DNA of 64,000 nucleotides from Immersiella caudata (GCA_030512335.1 JAULSU010000006.1:558001-622000), one strand, 5' to 3'; shown: positions 41,069-54,278, numbered from the stretch's first letter. Translations and numbers: made by a program. Notes: generated by a model from the sequence alone, not told the origin.

Positions 41069-42871
41069 TTAAATGACGTACTAGGAGAATATTAGCCAAC
41101 TGTTCCGATGAAGCTCCGATGAAAGGTTAGAGGAAAGACTCACAGGGATAAAAAGATACGGCACGGTCTTCTCGTACTCAAGCCATGCGTCGCCGTACTT
41201 TTGTCTACACCGGGTGATATCGCGCCACGCACGGTGGGCAATCATGGTAATGAAGAAGATGGGATAGAACCAGGGGAAGGGGCTGGCGAAGCCTGTGATG
41301 AGACCCCAGTTGGTGGAGAAGTAGACGTCGCAGGTGTAGTGCACCTTGCGGGCGAGGCCATACCAACCATCGGCAAGGATGTTATCGCCGAGACCGGTCT
41401 TGATGGTCCGGGGGTTCTCCACGATCTGCCACGGCAGCTGGGGGAAGGTGTTGCGCTTGACAAGCTTGCCGCGCTCAATGGAGCGGAAACCGTTCTTCTG
41501 GCTGTTGCAAGTGTCCCAGACCCAGTATACAAAGAGGTAACAGGCGTACATAAGGGCCAGAACGTAGGGGTTGTGGCGGTACTCATCAGGGTGGTGCTTG
41601 GCCAGGTAGATAGTGCAGTGGCAGTAGGATAGGGGAACACCCGCAAGGTTCCAGAAGATGAGCATGAAGCCCCACTTCTCATAGTACATGTCCCAAGTTG
41701 TGACAATCAGCTGCTCGCCCTTGGAGCAGGCGTTGGCATAGAGGTAGTGCGCCATGAGCAGGAAGCCAACCTCGCCCGTCACATAGCCGTACGTCTCCCA
41801 CTGCTTGAAGGCGGTGCTGAGCGACAAGAGGAAGAGGATGTACCAGGGCAGGCGGACCTCGAAGAACATCTTGAAATCGAGAATGCCGAACAGACGGGGG
41901 TTGAGTTCAGCGCCCATGAAGAAGTCGTATACGTGGTTGCCAGTCATGCGATGCGTGGCGCCACGGGCAAAGGCCGAGATGTACGCGGCAATGCTGACCA
42001 GGAAACCCGAGATAATGGCAACCGACATGAGGGGGCCGAACTCATCGACGATGGTTGACAGACGGAAGATACCGGTGAAGTTCAGGGCCGTCACCACAAC
42101 GATGGTGGTGTAGAAAGACGCATAGGCGGAGCAGTAGTACTTCAGCTGCTTCCCGCTAGCGAAGGCCAGGGGCTTGCCATAGGCCCAGACGCCGGGTAAC
42201 AAGCAATAGCATGCAGCCTCGAAGATGAAGAAGGTCCAGTAGATGGCCCACGCCTTGGCATGGGGGAATGCGCCAGTGTAAACCAGGTTGACAAGATGGG
42301 CTCCAAATTCCTTCAGGCTTTGGCCCTCGGCGGGCAGGGGAAATTTTCCGTTGTAGTACTCGGCGCCGATCCACATGTACCACATCAAGATCGGGAACCC
42401 AATCATCATCAGGGACACGAACCACGGGCCACCGAACTCGGTCTCGCCCGAGTAGTCCACCTTGGGGTCAAGACTGGGCGCCCAGCCGTCCACAATCGCG
42501 TCCTTTGCCGCCTTCTTAGACTCCTCCTTGACATGACCATTGGCATGGCCGTTGGCGTGTCCATTGGCAGATCCGTTCGTCTTGCCGTTGGCAACCCCAT
42601 TGCCATTGGCCTTGGCCGCATTCAGCCGCTGCATTTTGACGTCCTCTGGGGTCGTGGGCGGAGTCGACCGCTGGCTGGCGTCCTCCTCTTCCTCGTCGAG
42701 ATGCTCGATGAACTTGGCCGCACCACGCCTTCGCAATGACTCTCTTGTCTTGACCGTCGGCTTGGCTACGTTTGACGAGCTTTCCTGGGCCGAACTGGAT
42801 TCGCCGTCGGACTCGATGGGGAACTGTGACTTGCGACGCGTCGATACCCGGCGGCCAGGGGTCTCTACCAT
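41069..42871 (-). CDS. ERG4: Delta(24(28)) sterol reductase
   Basis: Exons 42871-41144 and 41080-41069, intron 41143-41081 (GTGAGT...CTCCTAG); about 579 residues. The last exon is only 12 nt and encodes Tyr-Val-Ile-stop, restoring the family ending VPYLFIPYVI. Residues 1-125 are a disordered extension with NGHANGH repeats. Then come about eight membrane segments, including WFVSLMMIGFPILMWYMWIG and IIVVVTALN-like stretches, and the conserved RGATHRMTGNHVYDFFMGAE, NPRLFGILDFKMFFEVR, CSKGEQLIVTTWDMYYEKWG, SYCHCTIYLA and NSQKNGFR (reductase C-terminal NADPH-binding side). It catalyses the last step of ergosterol synthesis in the ER, reducing the C24(28) double bond. Confidence 0.96.
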
Positions 42872-44541
42872 GCCATCGAAGAGCTCTTTTTTCCTGTGGA
42901 GTTGTGAGCAATGGACCTGTCATCCCAAGTGAACTGGCAACGTGTAGATGGGACCGCCGGCGAGAGTCTCCTCTGGGGGTAGACATGGGAGGAATGCGCC
43001 GACACACAAGTCCAATGCGCCAGCCAGACGGAAATAACAGCAGTGCGACCCGGGCGCGTTCTCAGATCGTCAGGCCCCTCAGCAGGAACACAGTGGCACA
43101 GCGCACGATCTTGTCCTCCGCGACGACCTCCAGGATAGGGGAAAGAAAACAACAAGCCAGGGAATTGGCGTCACATACCTCGGTGTCTGCCTCAGCGAGT
43201 ATCTAGTCGACATGCTAGGCAACAGAAAACGTCGCGACACGGCGACGCGCTCTTATAGCAGGTATTGTGTGCCAAGCACGCAAGTGGACAACGGAGGTTC
43301 CAGACGATGCGAGGGAAGAAAGTTAGGCGGTGAGGGCGAGGGTGCACCGGGCTGAAGGCCGAAAAGAGAATAGTCCGAGTGGACGAGACGAGACGAGACG
43401 AAAGAGTGTAGCTCAGCGCGTGGTTCGCTGGGACGGCGTCGGGTCACCGGTGTGCGAGGGCCTGCAGCATCGCGCGAAGGGGAGAATCAAGAACGGGTAG
43501 AAAGGGGTGTAGGTGGGCGGCCTTGTTTGCGCTTCTGGCTTTCTGTGTTGACAAAAATTTGGGCCCGTCGGGATTGCAATTTCTCGCCTGTCTCTCTCCG
43601 CAATTCAGGGGGAGCCACGCAGCCGCCGGCAGTTACCACAGTATTTTTTCAGGGGGGTGATTTCCGAGGGCAAAACGGAGCTGGAATGGAGTCTTGGCGC
43701 CACCGGCGTGGAAACTTGTTGCTCCCCGCAATTGGCTCTACGGTTTAAAGAGGTGGCATTTGGCGCGTGCAAGAACGCGGATACGCATCGTGAAGATACT
43801 AGCATTCTGGCAATGGGCCATGCTGACTTTCATTTGATCTTACCGCTGGGCCGGCGGCGTTCATGGAACATGGGACGGGGGGCAGCGCCAGGACAACAGG
43901 GCCGTCCCCGCAGCTCGGATTGCTGAATCGCGGTCCAAACGGACGAATAGATTACGTCCGATTGATGTTCCCGCAGCTGCAGGTCAATAAGAAGAGATGC
44001 GATCGATTTACTCACCTCACAAGTAAGGTTTCAAAGTTCTTACGAGTATCGCCTTTTAGGGCGTCTTACATCAGCCTGTGATAGGGCGATACCAAAACCA
44101 GAGAGCAGCGTAGGGTCGGCCTCAATGATGTCGCACTGCGTGGTCACCAAGACCACAACGCGCCCCGATCCGAACACACGAGCATCGAATACTAGTATTT
44201 GCTAATCCTACCCGCCTGATAACACTAGCTCCAGCAGTTCGGGATACTAGTATTGGAACACACGGGCTTGGACGCCTACTCATACAAACGACGAGACGCT
44301 CCACATCAAGTGTCAAGTCTGAGAATACTAGGACCGAGGAAACGGGATGCTTGCTAGAAGTGACTTGCAATGCAGCGACTCAAAGTTCCCAAAGCGGCCC
44401 GAGTCCGCGACAGAGAAGGTTGATGATCTCCAAGACGGCGAATAGACAGCACAAGAAGGACCTCACACTAGCGTAGCGCTAGGAACTGACCAACAGCATC
44501 TCAACGGTAGTAATATTCTTGTTTTACAACATAGGAACCCA
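42872..44541. other. ERG4 promoter and intergenic region
   Basis: About 1.7 kb, holding the ERG4 promoter. It contains a (GACGA)n tract at about 43382-43402 and a pair of ATACTAGTAT palindromes near 44190 and 44250. No gene supported; scattered short ORFs only. Confidence 0.5.
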
Positions 44542-45400
44542 TCACACCCCAGAAGAATCCGTCAAGAAGACATATCCCCCTTCTGGCGGCAACACAAGCG
44601 CAGATATCACCAAACCAATAGCACACAGCGCCGCAACGACACCGCTCGTAGTGCAAAGATACCACGACGCATCCAACGCGTACCCTGGAACGTGGAAAAT
44701 ATCGTCGTGGTCAAAGACATAACCCTGCAAAGTCATCCCGCCATCAGCAACGTGGACACGGTGTGATAAGGGAACTCTAACTTACCGCAACCGCCACGGC
44801 GCCAAATTGCAGCGCCGCAACGACACCGAGCATCCCGCACAGCAACCGCCAACCCATTTCCCGTTTTTCTTTCCCTCCTGCCACGATCACCAGGAAGCCA
44901 ACGATGGTTACCACATCCATCACGGCGGCGAGGCTCATGAGGAAGCTGGTGGTTTTCCACAGGGAACAGAAGTAGCCGTTGGTTTCGCAGCGGGCCTCAT
45001 CTGGGAAGGGAACGCATCCGTCGGTGGAGGTGGACATGCATCGCCGATAGAGGCCGATGTTGTCGTGGACGGTATTGCCGGACTTGGTGATCTCGGTGTA
45101 TGTGATCCATTTGGGGGTGACGATGGATGCGATTGTCATGGCCGTGGCTGCGACGGTGTTAGTTTCTCGGTCCCGATGGTATCGATACGAGTGTGAGCAT
45201 TGCGATTCCATCCCATCGGATCCATATCATCACATCGCAATCCCAATCATCACAAGTCCTCCTTCCAAGCCATCGTGGTGGATTGACAATGACGTCCCCA
45301 CCGCCAAGGAGGCCTCAGGTATCCAGTGCGGTTGAGGAAAGGCTGACTCACCCGCGACAAGCGCCACCAGCGTGGTGCTGTAGACAATCTTACGTGTCAT
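44542..45400 (-). CDS. Four-TM Sur7/PalI-like (claudin-type) membrane protein
   Basis: Exons 45400-45352, 45147-44786, 44724-44542; introns of 204 and 61 nt; about 197 residues. TM1 (IVYSTTLVALVAATAMTIA) spans the first junction. An extracellular loop with cysteines follows (RRCMSTSTDGCVPFPDEARC, YFCSLWK). TM2 is SFLMSLAAVMDVVTIVGFLV, TM3 is LLCGMLGVVAALQFGAVAVA, and TM4 is CTTSGVVAALCAIGLVISAL. The layout (W plus paired cysteines in loop 1) resembles the claudin/Sur7/PalI group that sits in plasma-membrane domains; the exact family is not certain. An alternative in-frame ATG lies 20 codons upstream (45460). I prefer 45400 because it places TM1 at the usual distance from the start. Confidence 0.8.
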
Positions 45401-47068
45401 GATGGAAAAACCATACCAAACAAACAGCCCGTCACGAGGAATATACAAGACTTGCACCATGGAGAGGCAAAAGTGTGGAGGGGATGGGAGAGGTCAAGGT
45501 CACGGTGGCCTCAACATGACATCCGTCCTCATCGCGGGGGGCTGACGACGACTGACAGCGTGACCGGGATTGTTGGTGGCTGCTGCGCCTCAGCGAGGCG
45601 AGGTGTGGGGGTTAGGGTTGTAAGAGCATGGTACTTAGTGGAGACGGTGACTAATGAGACCTGGAGCTAGGTCTTGTGTGACATGAGATTTCATGGTGTC
45701 TGCATTGAACTACAATCCTGCGTTGCCAAAAAAAAAAATTTAATTTTTTTTTTAATGTAGATTTATATCGGACTTGCTCTGCTATAAATAAGCAGACTGC
45801 GCCTAAACTTTTCTGTCGGCGGAGGCGGGTTGTCCTGCAGCTCAACCCCAACCGAAACTCCGACTTAATCTTCAACTCGCCCGGCCCATGCCCGTGGTCA
45901 AGATTCCATGCAAATGAGCAGGACAACATCATGAAAGTTTCATATCTCTACTGATAAGTGCGAATCTAATTCCTGATTCAAACCTCCCTTTCCAAGTGAA
46001 AGAAAAGGTAAATCAAGATAGATGCGCACCCCTGAGGCTCAACATAGTGTACACTTCCACTAGCGAGGTACCTAAATATCCTACTCCTTCCAGCTCTGTC
46101 GTTGACGGCGTGGGACGTAACTCTTCTAGGAGAATGGCACAGTCGTATGGCTCCTAGACCAAAACAAAAACCTTCTAGGGTCAATGAAAAGCGCTCTGTG
46201 TTCGGTCCACGCTATCTATCACTTTCTCTTTTTTGTTTCTTTTTCGTCCATTTGCTAAGGTTTGACTTTCCTTGGGATGGGGAACCTAGTGTGGGCTAAT
46301 TTCCGTGAAAGCTGGCCGCGCTTGTGATTGTCAGTACAAACAAGCTCATATCGCAGCCTCGTGGGGACATGATGTTCGAGTTGATTTCTTCGTGTCGACC
46401 ATCCTCATCTAAACCCGATAGCAGTCTACAACGAAAAGGGTGGGAGTAACTAAGCAACGACAGCAGCTTGAACCAACCACTCTTATTTCCATTCCAACTT
46501 GGGACTACCTAGGCTCTACCTAGGCATAACAGTGCCTTGTACCTCTCCTATCTATACCCCTCTCCCATCCAACCTAAACGCACACCCCTTCCTCTCACCC
46601 CAGCCCACACCAAGACCATGTCCCCTTGTATCTTCCCCTTTCCCATCCCTCCAACATCACCACTGTACTTTTCAAATGATTGAACAAGCATGCGCCACTC
46701 GCCACCCAATCACCTCATATGTATTTTAGGTAAAGTTGCCGTCGTTACCTACCAAGACGCCATCCAGATGCAATGCAGCAAACAAAACAAACAAAACACT
46801 ACCAATGAGGCGTCTACGCCAAAGTCCAAGCCGAGCCCACAAGGCCTCTAACACCTATCCTCTTGCCTTGGCTGTTTCTCCAACTCCACTCCCGGTAGGG
46901 TTCTATACCCACCCAAGTCTACCCCTTAGAATGAAGCATCTCGATAAAATCCTAGGATGCCTCCCTTTCCGACTTTGCACGCCTAACCGCCCGATGTCCC
47001 TGCCCGGGGACACGTAGATGCCTCTTCTCGCTGCTCGAACGCACCGAGCTCGAGCCGTCGATGCCTTC
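45401..47068. other. Gene-free stretch
   Basis: About 1.7 kb between two minus-strand genes, so it holds the promoter of the four-TM gene and the 3' flank of sepH. A10-TTTAATT-T10 forms a near-perfect AT palindrome at about 45728-45755, followed by a TATAAATA element. CCTACCTAGGC-type elements lie near 46505. No gene. Confidence 0.5.
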
Positions 47069-50000
47069 CTAAGACCATCGAAGATCTGAGCTTGGTGCGC
47101 GAGCTCTTCTCTTTGCGCTTCCGCTGGTGACCGAGGTTTCTCGGCTCATGAACCCAGCCATGCCACCCTGCCCTCCCATGCTGCTGGTAGTAGGCGATAC
47201 CGAGTACCCAGAGGTGCTTGTGACAGATGACCCAGATCGTATCCGACCCTGGTTTTCTTTGTTGCTCATGGAGCTGTCGCTCCGACCTGTGCTCAAACTC
47301 AGCATGGATCCCGTGGGCGCCGTTGTTGCCGTTGATAGGCTTGGTCGGGAGTATGCTGTAGATGTACGTGGCAACCTGCTCTTGGCGCCCCCGTTTGATG
47401 GACCTAGAGACGACGCTTCGCCGCTAACTCTACGTGGGATTCCAGTCACACCTGGCCCATCGCGGCTACGGGGGCGGTACAATGAGGCGTCGCGCTCGTG
47501 GGTCATACCAACAACCGTCCGTTTTGGGGTTGATGCTACCTCGATAAAGGCTGACGACTGTGATGCTCGATGGCCTTGGTGACCTGTGGGTGTGGGCGGC
47601 ATCGACATGCTTGCGTGAAGTCCAGGCGGGGTGTAGCTTGTTGTGCGTCGGGGTCCAGATCGCGAACGCGGCCCTGATCCTGCGTTGGAAGCCGAACCAT
47701 TTCCCACTCCGAGTCCTAGCGCGCTCATCGCCATGGTATCGCGCTGGAGATCGCCGTCGATGTGACTTCGAACAAGTTCCGAAGCCAGGTTGCGCACCAG
47801 AACGGCAGCATCCTTGTCTGCCAGCGTCTGGATGTCGTCAAACAGAAGACGAAGCTGTTGACCTGTGCTGGCAGGGCTGGCCGATGTCAACGATGAGTTG
47901 GTGGCCTCGCAGCCATCCATGATATTGCGAACCAGACGCAATAGATTGAGGCGCACGACCGCCTTTTTGTGGTTGAGCTTTTGAGCAATGCCGGCATACA
48001 TCTCAGCCTTGGCTAACGACGCTGCCACCGACGGGCTCAACCGCAGGACCTTGAGTAAGGGCTCGAGAAGATTCGGGTCGAAGGCGTTGACCTTGGTGGT
48101 GTTGAAGCAGGACGTGATAGCCGATGTGAAGTTCCCATCAAGCAAATGGCTCTCTACCTTTGCTGTCTCCTCCTGGAGCCACACGAAGATGGCATCCAGC
48201 GCGGTAACCTGCCAGTACTGATCTGCCAGAAGGGAGACATAGAAGTCTAAGCCGTTGTTTTGCCATAGATACCTTCTCCCCTTGCTGCCTGAATGAGCCA
48301 TGTCGCAAAGGATGGGCAGGACAAACTCTTTCGGTGGACGATCTGTCTTCATGATCTTGAGCAACAGTGGAATAATGCCATTGCTTGCGGCGTACTCCTG
48401 TCGTTCCTTGCTGAGTCGACAAAGATTGAACATGGTATTGAGGACCTGGTTGGAGATCTCTCTGAAGTGCTGTGCCCCCTTTCTTATGGAGAGGCTGAGC
48501 ACATCGATCAAGAAATCGATCGCGTCAGCCGAATGGAGCGATTCTAACGTTGTCGACAGCATGGACAAGTTCTTGATGAACTTGAGCATCGTGATTTGAT
48601 GCGCTGGCGTCATCCGTCTAAGATCCTTGAGGACGGCTACACTGCGTTAGCACCCCTTGCACAACAAATCCACAGCACACTTACTCTTGAGAACCTGCCG
48701 GTCAGCCACCACCTCCTTCACGTAGTTCTCAGCCTGCGAAAAGAGGTAGAAAATGTTGACAATTCGGCCCTCAACCAGCTCCGATAGCTCGTCCTTGTCG
48801 TCTTCATCCAGAACCTTGTGCAGCACCGCAGCCAGAGGGTCAAGGATTTTGCTTCGTGAGAAGATGCGGCAGAAGTCATTCTTCGGGGTTGGACCCTGGA
48901 GCTCAAACACGTTCCAGATTCCGTTTACGCCGATCAGGACAAGGCTCTGGGATGTATCGTAGTCTTCGTCAAGGAATTCCACCAAGACATTGAGACCGCC
49001 TGCGCTGACAAACATCTGCAGAGTCAAAGTTGACGTCTGGTACATTTGCCGTACGAAAGCCGCCGCCTCGAGCCGGATCTCGTTCGAATATTGGCGTGCC
49101 GCAAACTTGGTAATTATCGGGATACCACCGACGAAGCACAGGTTCTCTTGGAGTTCGACATCGTCCAAGATAATCTGGTTCTGTTAGCCTACCTTTGTCC
49201 GAATAGAAGCAGAGAGACCTACCGCGTTGACAATCCTGAGCAGCTGCAGGATCATATGCTGTCGACTCTTCACAGTGCACGGTTCGAGAATCTCCAAGAT
49301 GGGCAGCAGGCCGTGCGCGCTGATGATTAGATCCTTGACCTCGGTGTTCTCCCACAGTAGTGCGAGCTGCACATGGTTAGCAATAGACCTCTCGAATCTG
49401 AACAGGAGGCCGTACCAGATCCTCAGCCAGATCATCCAATGTGTCTTCACCCTCCGTGGTCTTCATCGATCTTACCAGCTCCTCAACCTTCTCTGCTAAC
49501 CTGGCATGCCTGTCACGGGCAATGTTGGCTTCAAGATCCATCTCATCCCACCCAGGGTCCATCATCGCAAATGGGTCATCTTCCTCCTCATCGTCCCCAA
49601 GCCAAGAGTTATTTGACAGCTTAGAGAGGAGCATGAGTTGTTGCCCGTCTTCCGAACCCCGGTCACTCTCTTCCGACTCGGCAATGTTGTCGCTCACTCC
49701 GAAAATATCGGAGAAATCTTCATCACCTTCGTCCTCAGCAAACTTGGTAATCTCCACTGTCGACCGCGACCTCCTGACGGGTTGTTCGTCGATGATGGAG
49801 GGGCGGGAGGTTGTCTGTCTCCGCATGCTCCCGATTACGGGCGATTGTGTGGAGCGTGGGAGAGCAGTGAGGTCGGACGGGTGGAAAAGCTGGGGCGCAT
49901 CCTTTCCAATGAGTCCTAGCTTGTTATTGAATACGTGATCATTATCCGCGAACAAATCCGAATAATCCTCCACTGATTGCTCCCGATATACGACATCGGG

Positions 50001-52270
50001 ACGTGGGGGCAGCTGAAATTTGTTACTGAACTGGGGCTTGGCAGGTGATTTCGGTTGAAGGGCGCTGGACCCGCTGGCTTTGCTGCTTTTCTGCCTCTTG
50101 TGGCCCTGATGCGGCTTCGATTCTGCTGGCTTCTCCGTTTTCCTCGGCAATGGCCGAATGGTCTGCTCTTGAGGGTCGATCTCGGACCAATGGCGCGGCC
50201 CCTTGATGGTCAGTAGTTCACCCTCAAAGTTCTCATCCCAGTTCTCTGAGTCTTCGCGCTGGCCGTCAATGGACGCAAATGCTTTCAGTCGATCCCCTGA
50301 AAGCAGCCCGCCAAAGTTATCTTGCCCCTTGATGTGCGGAAGATGAAGCGCGGTAGGCGAAATCGTAGTCGCAAAGTCATTGTCCCAGTTGTCATCGTCT
50401 ACGAAGGTCAGTCCAAAACACGGTAGCAAATGCAAAGTGCAAAGTGCAACTCCTTACCAGCTAGCTCAGGGGACCTAAATGCATCCGCCATCGGTCGTGG
50501 CTTTGCAAGAACCAGCGGCCCCTTGGCCGGAGTAAGACCTGTCCGGTTTGACTCGGAAGAATGAAGACGATTCCCATAACTTATTTGTGCCGGAACACCA
50601 TTGTTCTCTGAACCTGTCGACGCCCTGAGGTTGTGTTCTGACGACTTGAGAGCCTTGTTCCACTGCTTCACCTCCTCAACCGCCTGGCTGAAATTCGACG
50701 GCGCTTTTGAGACGGGTGCATCACTCCTCCTGCATCCGGTAATCCAGGCGTGCCGGAGCAGTTTTCTTGCTGATACTCGCAGGTTAGGGTCCTTTTGGAA
50801 ACATTGCATGAGAAAATCTCTCGCGGCCTGTCGTACGGATTAGCGCCCAGGTATTTGGTGCTCCGCCAGGGGGAACCGACCGGAGAGACTCCTTCAGGGA
50901 GTGGGGGGTGGTCATCGTTGACGATGGCAAAAAGAGCAGGCATCGCCGCAAGATTATGGTATGGCGGCTTCCCTTGCAACAGCTCTATCACTGTACATCC
51001 GACACTCCAGATGTCGGAGGCGGAGGTGGCACCAGAAAGTTGGATGATCTCAGGGGCCATCCAGTATGGCGTCCCCACGACCTGGGCTTCCTTGTCCGGG
51101 CCGGCAAGCGTGCTGGTCGACACGCCGAAATCCGCAAGCTTGACTGTGCCATCTTTGGTTGTCAAGATGTTGGCACCCTTGATATCTCTGTGGATAACAC
51201 CCTGATCATGCAGATACTGGAGACCCTGGAGAACCTGGGTCATGTACACGCCGACGAGATTCTCGGGGAACTTTCCATAGGCCTTGCATATCGAGTGCAA
51301 AGATCCATTCTCGCAATACCTGTGATGCAGTCAGAAACCGAATCATCCATCCGAGGTCAGGGAGGCCCAACTCAAGAATGATGTTCAGACAGTCCGCCGA
51401 CTTGACGAAGCCGATATACTTCACAATATTGTCATGCTAGAAGCTGGTTAGCACCTCAACCAGATACTCCGCCCATACCACTGACGTGAAGGTTCTTCAA
51501 GAGATCGATCTCGGCCTAGAAGCCTGTCAGCACAACGTTTAGAAGCCCCTTTTCACCGCTGCTGTTCACTCACCTCGATCATACGGAGCTCGCTTTTAGG
51601 TACGTCAACGAGCTTGATCTGCTTGACAGCTACAGCCTCACCTGTTCCCCAATTGAAGGCCTTGTATACCGAGCCGAACGCGCCCTTGCCAATGCAGTCA
51701 CCGAGTCGCTAAGATAAAGTTAGTCATATCAAGTGTGATGATTGGTGGGCCATGATCTCAAGCCGTGGCGTCCGATACATCACTGGTAACATGATACATC
51801 CCACTTGATGTATCCACCAGAACAAAGGAGACGAGACGCCAAGTCTCGTGTATAATTTCCGTTTGGCGTAGAACCTTCTCTGTGGAGACCATGGAGGCAT
51901 GTGGAAGAGTTTGAACGGAAGAAGAATATGCAAGGGACGGGCCGCAACATGCAACCTCGACGCCCCACGAAGAACAAAACAAGCGCCAAAAGTAAAATCA
52001 CCACCCATAGACCCCAAATCTCCACACAGAAAGTACATATTCACAAGATGGCAGGCAGAGGAAAGCACCGCAGTGGAGGGGCGGGAGGGCACCTACGTAG
52101 TCCTTCAGTCCCGGATCTTGCACCGCCTTCTCCCGGCTGTGTCCATGACCGCCCGTATCCCGCCGATGTGGTGTCCCCGGCATCTTCGCTACCACCGCCT
52201 TGCCGTTGTTGCTAGCGCCATGGTATTGCCGCTCTGCGGAGCTTCCTGTTCCTGCTGGATTGGGCGCCAT
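47069..52270 (-). CDS. sepH: Septation/cytokinesis Ser/Thr protein kinase SepH (Cdc7/Cdc15-type)
   Basis: Ten exons: 52270-52097, 51708-51574, 51515-51486, 51436-51372, 51319-50881, 50827-50458, 50398-49416, 49366-49223, 49180-48685, 48636-47069; about 1467 residues. The kinase domain (about 59-320) is complete: glycine loop GKGAFGSV (65-72), AVKQIK (Lys 87), HRD (178-180), DFG (198-200), GTPYWMAPE (217-225). Then a long disordered middle with acidic DNWDNDF motifs, then an armadillo-like helical half (HGLLPILEILEP, GGIPIITKFAARQ, NGIIPLLLKIMKTD), and a Ser/Thr/Arg-rich tail. This is the septation initiation network kinase that starts septum formation after mitosis. The small exons (30 and 65 nt) lie in the kinase N-lobe. 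The first intron (388 nt) is much longer than the others; the rest are 42-59 nt. Start MAPNPAGTGSS is the first ATG. Confidence 0.95.
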
Positions 52271-54278
52271 CGCCTTACGTTCCCTTCCCGAGGGCGGCAG
52301 CAAAATTCAGCCCTCAGTCCCGCCTCGGTATCCGCAGGGCCGCCACCGCCTCGGAGGCGGGAGATGACACCGTCAATCGTGCGGTGCGGAAGTCGGCGTC
52401 GGCGTTAGGGCGAACGGGGATAGCTGCGCCGGTAGAGTAGGGTCGTCGTGGCAGCGTGTCTGTCATTCCCGCCCGGCGGAGGCCCCTTGTGTTGGGGGGA
52501 AATGGTCGATGTCGTAGTGCGGATGGATGCGGTTTCGCGCTGTTTTCGGTGGGGCGCCCCAGGTGTTCGCAGCCGATTCGTAGGAACTCCGTTGCGGGTT
52601 TCGTGAGCGAGAGAACGTCGGAATTTTCGTTTGGGAATATCGATCGGCTCGGGTCGATGGGTGATGTCGGTTGTGCAACGAGGCAAACAGCCAAGGGCCT
52701 TGCTGCTAGCACCCAAGGATGTCTGCAACTTCGCCCTCCACTGTTTCGCGGGGTTCACCGACTGGGGATGGGGGTCGCTAGGGCCGAATCTTGTGACAGG
52801 CTTGCTGGGTTGAGGTCGTGGAAGAAGGGAGAGGAAAGAAAATAACCCCCCAAGAGGCGGAGAGGCTTGTTTCACGTCGCGAACCCGTACCGCGGGGTAT
52901 TGATCTGAAGTGGACGACGTGAGCGCAAAAAAGTTGGGACTAAGGTCCAGGTTGGGTATATCGCGGATGCTGCAGCACGCGATCTCAATGGCTGTCTGGG
53001 TCGCGCTGCGGAGCGTGCCTTGAGCGTGCCCACCGTGCCTGCCCAGACAGGTAATGCGTGTTGTGCCGCGGGCGGTCTTTTTTAGCGCGCTCTGGTCACC
53101 TCTCTGCGGGACGGGGATTGGACAAATTCACACACTTCTCATCATCGAAAAGATCCAATTAATCAGGCACCATTGCATGCTTCATATTGTTCTATAATAC
53201 CGAGGAATTTCTCGCATTGAAAGCTGTCTCTGAAGAATGCAATAGTTTTCCAAGAATGCGGCACGTCTGCAATTAAAAAACCACACAGCCTACCCGAACT
53301 GCGGTATGACCAGCCGAGCAAACAGCTCCCCGCACTGGGTGACCACCCGCTCCAAGGCTCAGCACACGAACCATGAATGCCGGCTGTCCGGCTGCTCTCT
53401 GACCTCTCTCTACTGTTGACACTCCTTCGGGCAGGTCCGTTCACCAGAGCACTCTATGCTCGATATTTACCTGATTCGCAGGTCCCGCTGAGAGATTATC
53501 AGCTCTTTCCCGCCAGAATTCCAGTTGCAAGCCAAGACAGGCCTGAAAACGTGGAAACAGGACCACCCTCGCAAGCCAGAAGAAGCTCATCAGGCCAGCG
53601 GAAAACTCCCCGCTTCCAGATGTTCCTTGCCTGGCACTAATGCGTCCCATTCGGATGCAACCCTGATCCTGGATTCAAGACTTGCAGGATGCTTACGGGA
53701 GGGGAAAAAAAGGCAAGCCAGGAAAACAGGGCCGAGGTACCACGGTACGGAGAAGATGCGAAACAAAACTTGTTGGTCTCCAACGAAACGCTTTCCAGTG
53801 AGTTGCCTCATCGTCACTCACTCAGGCATGTGCAATGCGAGGAACAAGATCGTGACAACCACAAACGCCACTGCTATTCGACCAATGTCTAGCAGCCAAA
53901 AACATGGCAGGCCAGGGTCTCTCCACCGAAATTGTAGCATAGCGTACAGATGTTGCCCCTATTCATACACATGCCAAAATGTGGCATGGCTAAGAGCCGC
54001 CAACCAGGCAGGCCCGACGCAGACTGCCGCCTTGTCCTATGCCTCAGCAGTCCTCTGACAGCTCATATAGCCCATGATAGCCCTTTTCGTGACCGATTGC
54101 CGTCCAAAAAAGATGCTTCGGAAGAGCATAATAACGCACGTACCAGATCCCTGCTTTCCAAGATCAAACCATACCAGCAGGTGCCGCAAAAAAACATGGC
54201 ACACATTACTCCTCGCATGCTTTTCCCAACACCGAAACGCCAGCCAAAATCAAGTATAATGGAAACAAATTATCTCTT
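52271..54278. other. 2-kb gene-free region upstream of sepH
   Basis: sepH promoter and leader, and the 3' flank of the next minus-strand gene. ORFs up to 156 codons exist on both strands (52405-52875) but lack ATG starts or recognisable features. GC-rich near sepH, becoming AT-richer to the right. Confidence 0.45.

Noticed and set aside
41201..42739. Several plus-strand ORFs of 64-159 codons opposite ERG4
   Set aside because: Antisense shadows of a long single-exon coding region.
52405..52875. Overlapping ORFs on both strands upstream of sepH
   Set aside because: GC-rich leader region; no ATG starts with good context and no recognisable features.
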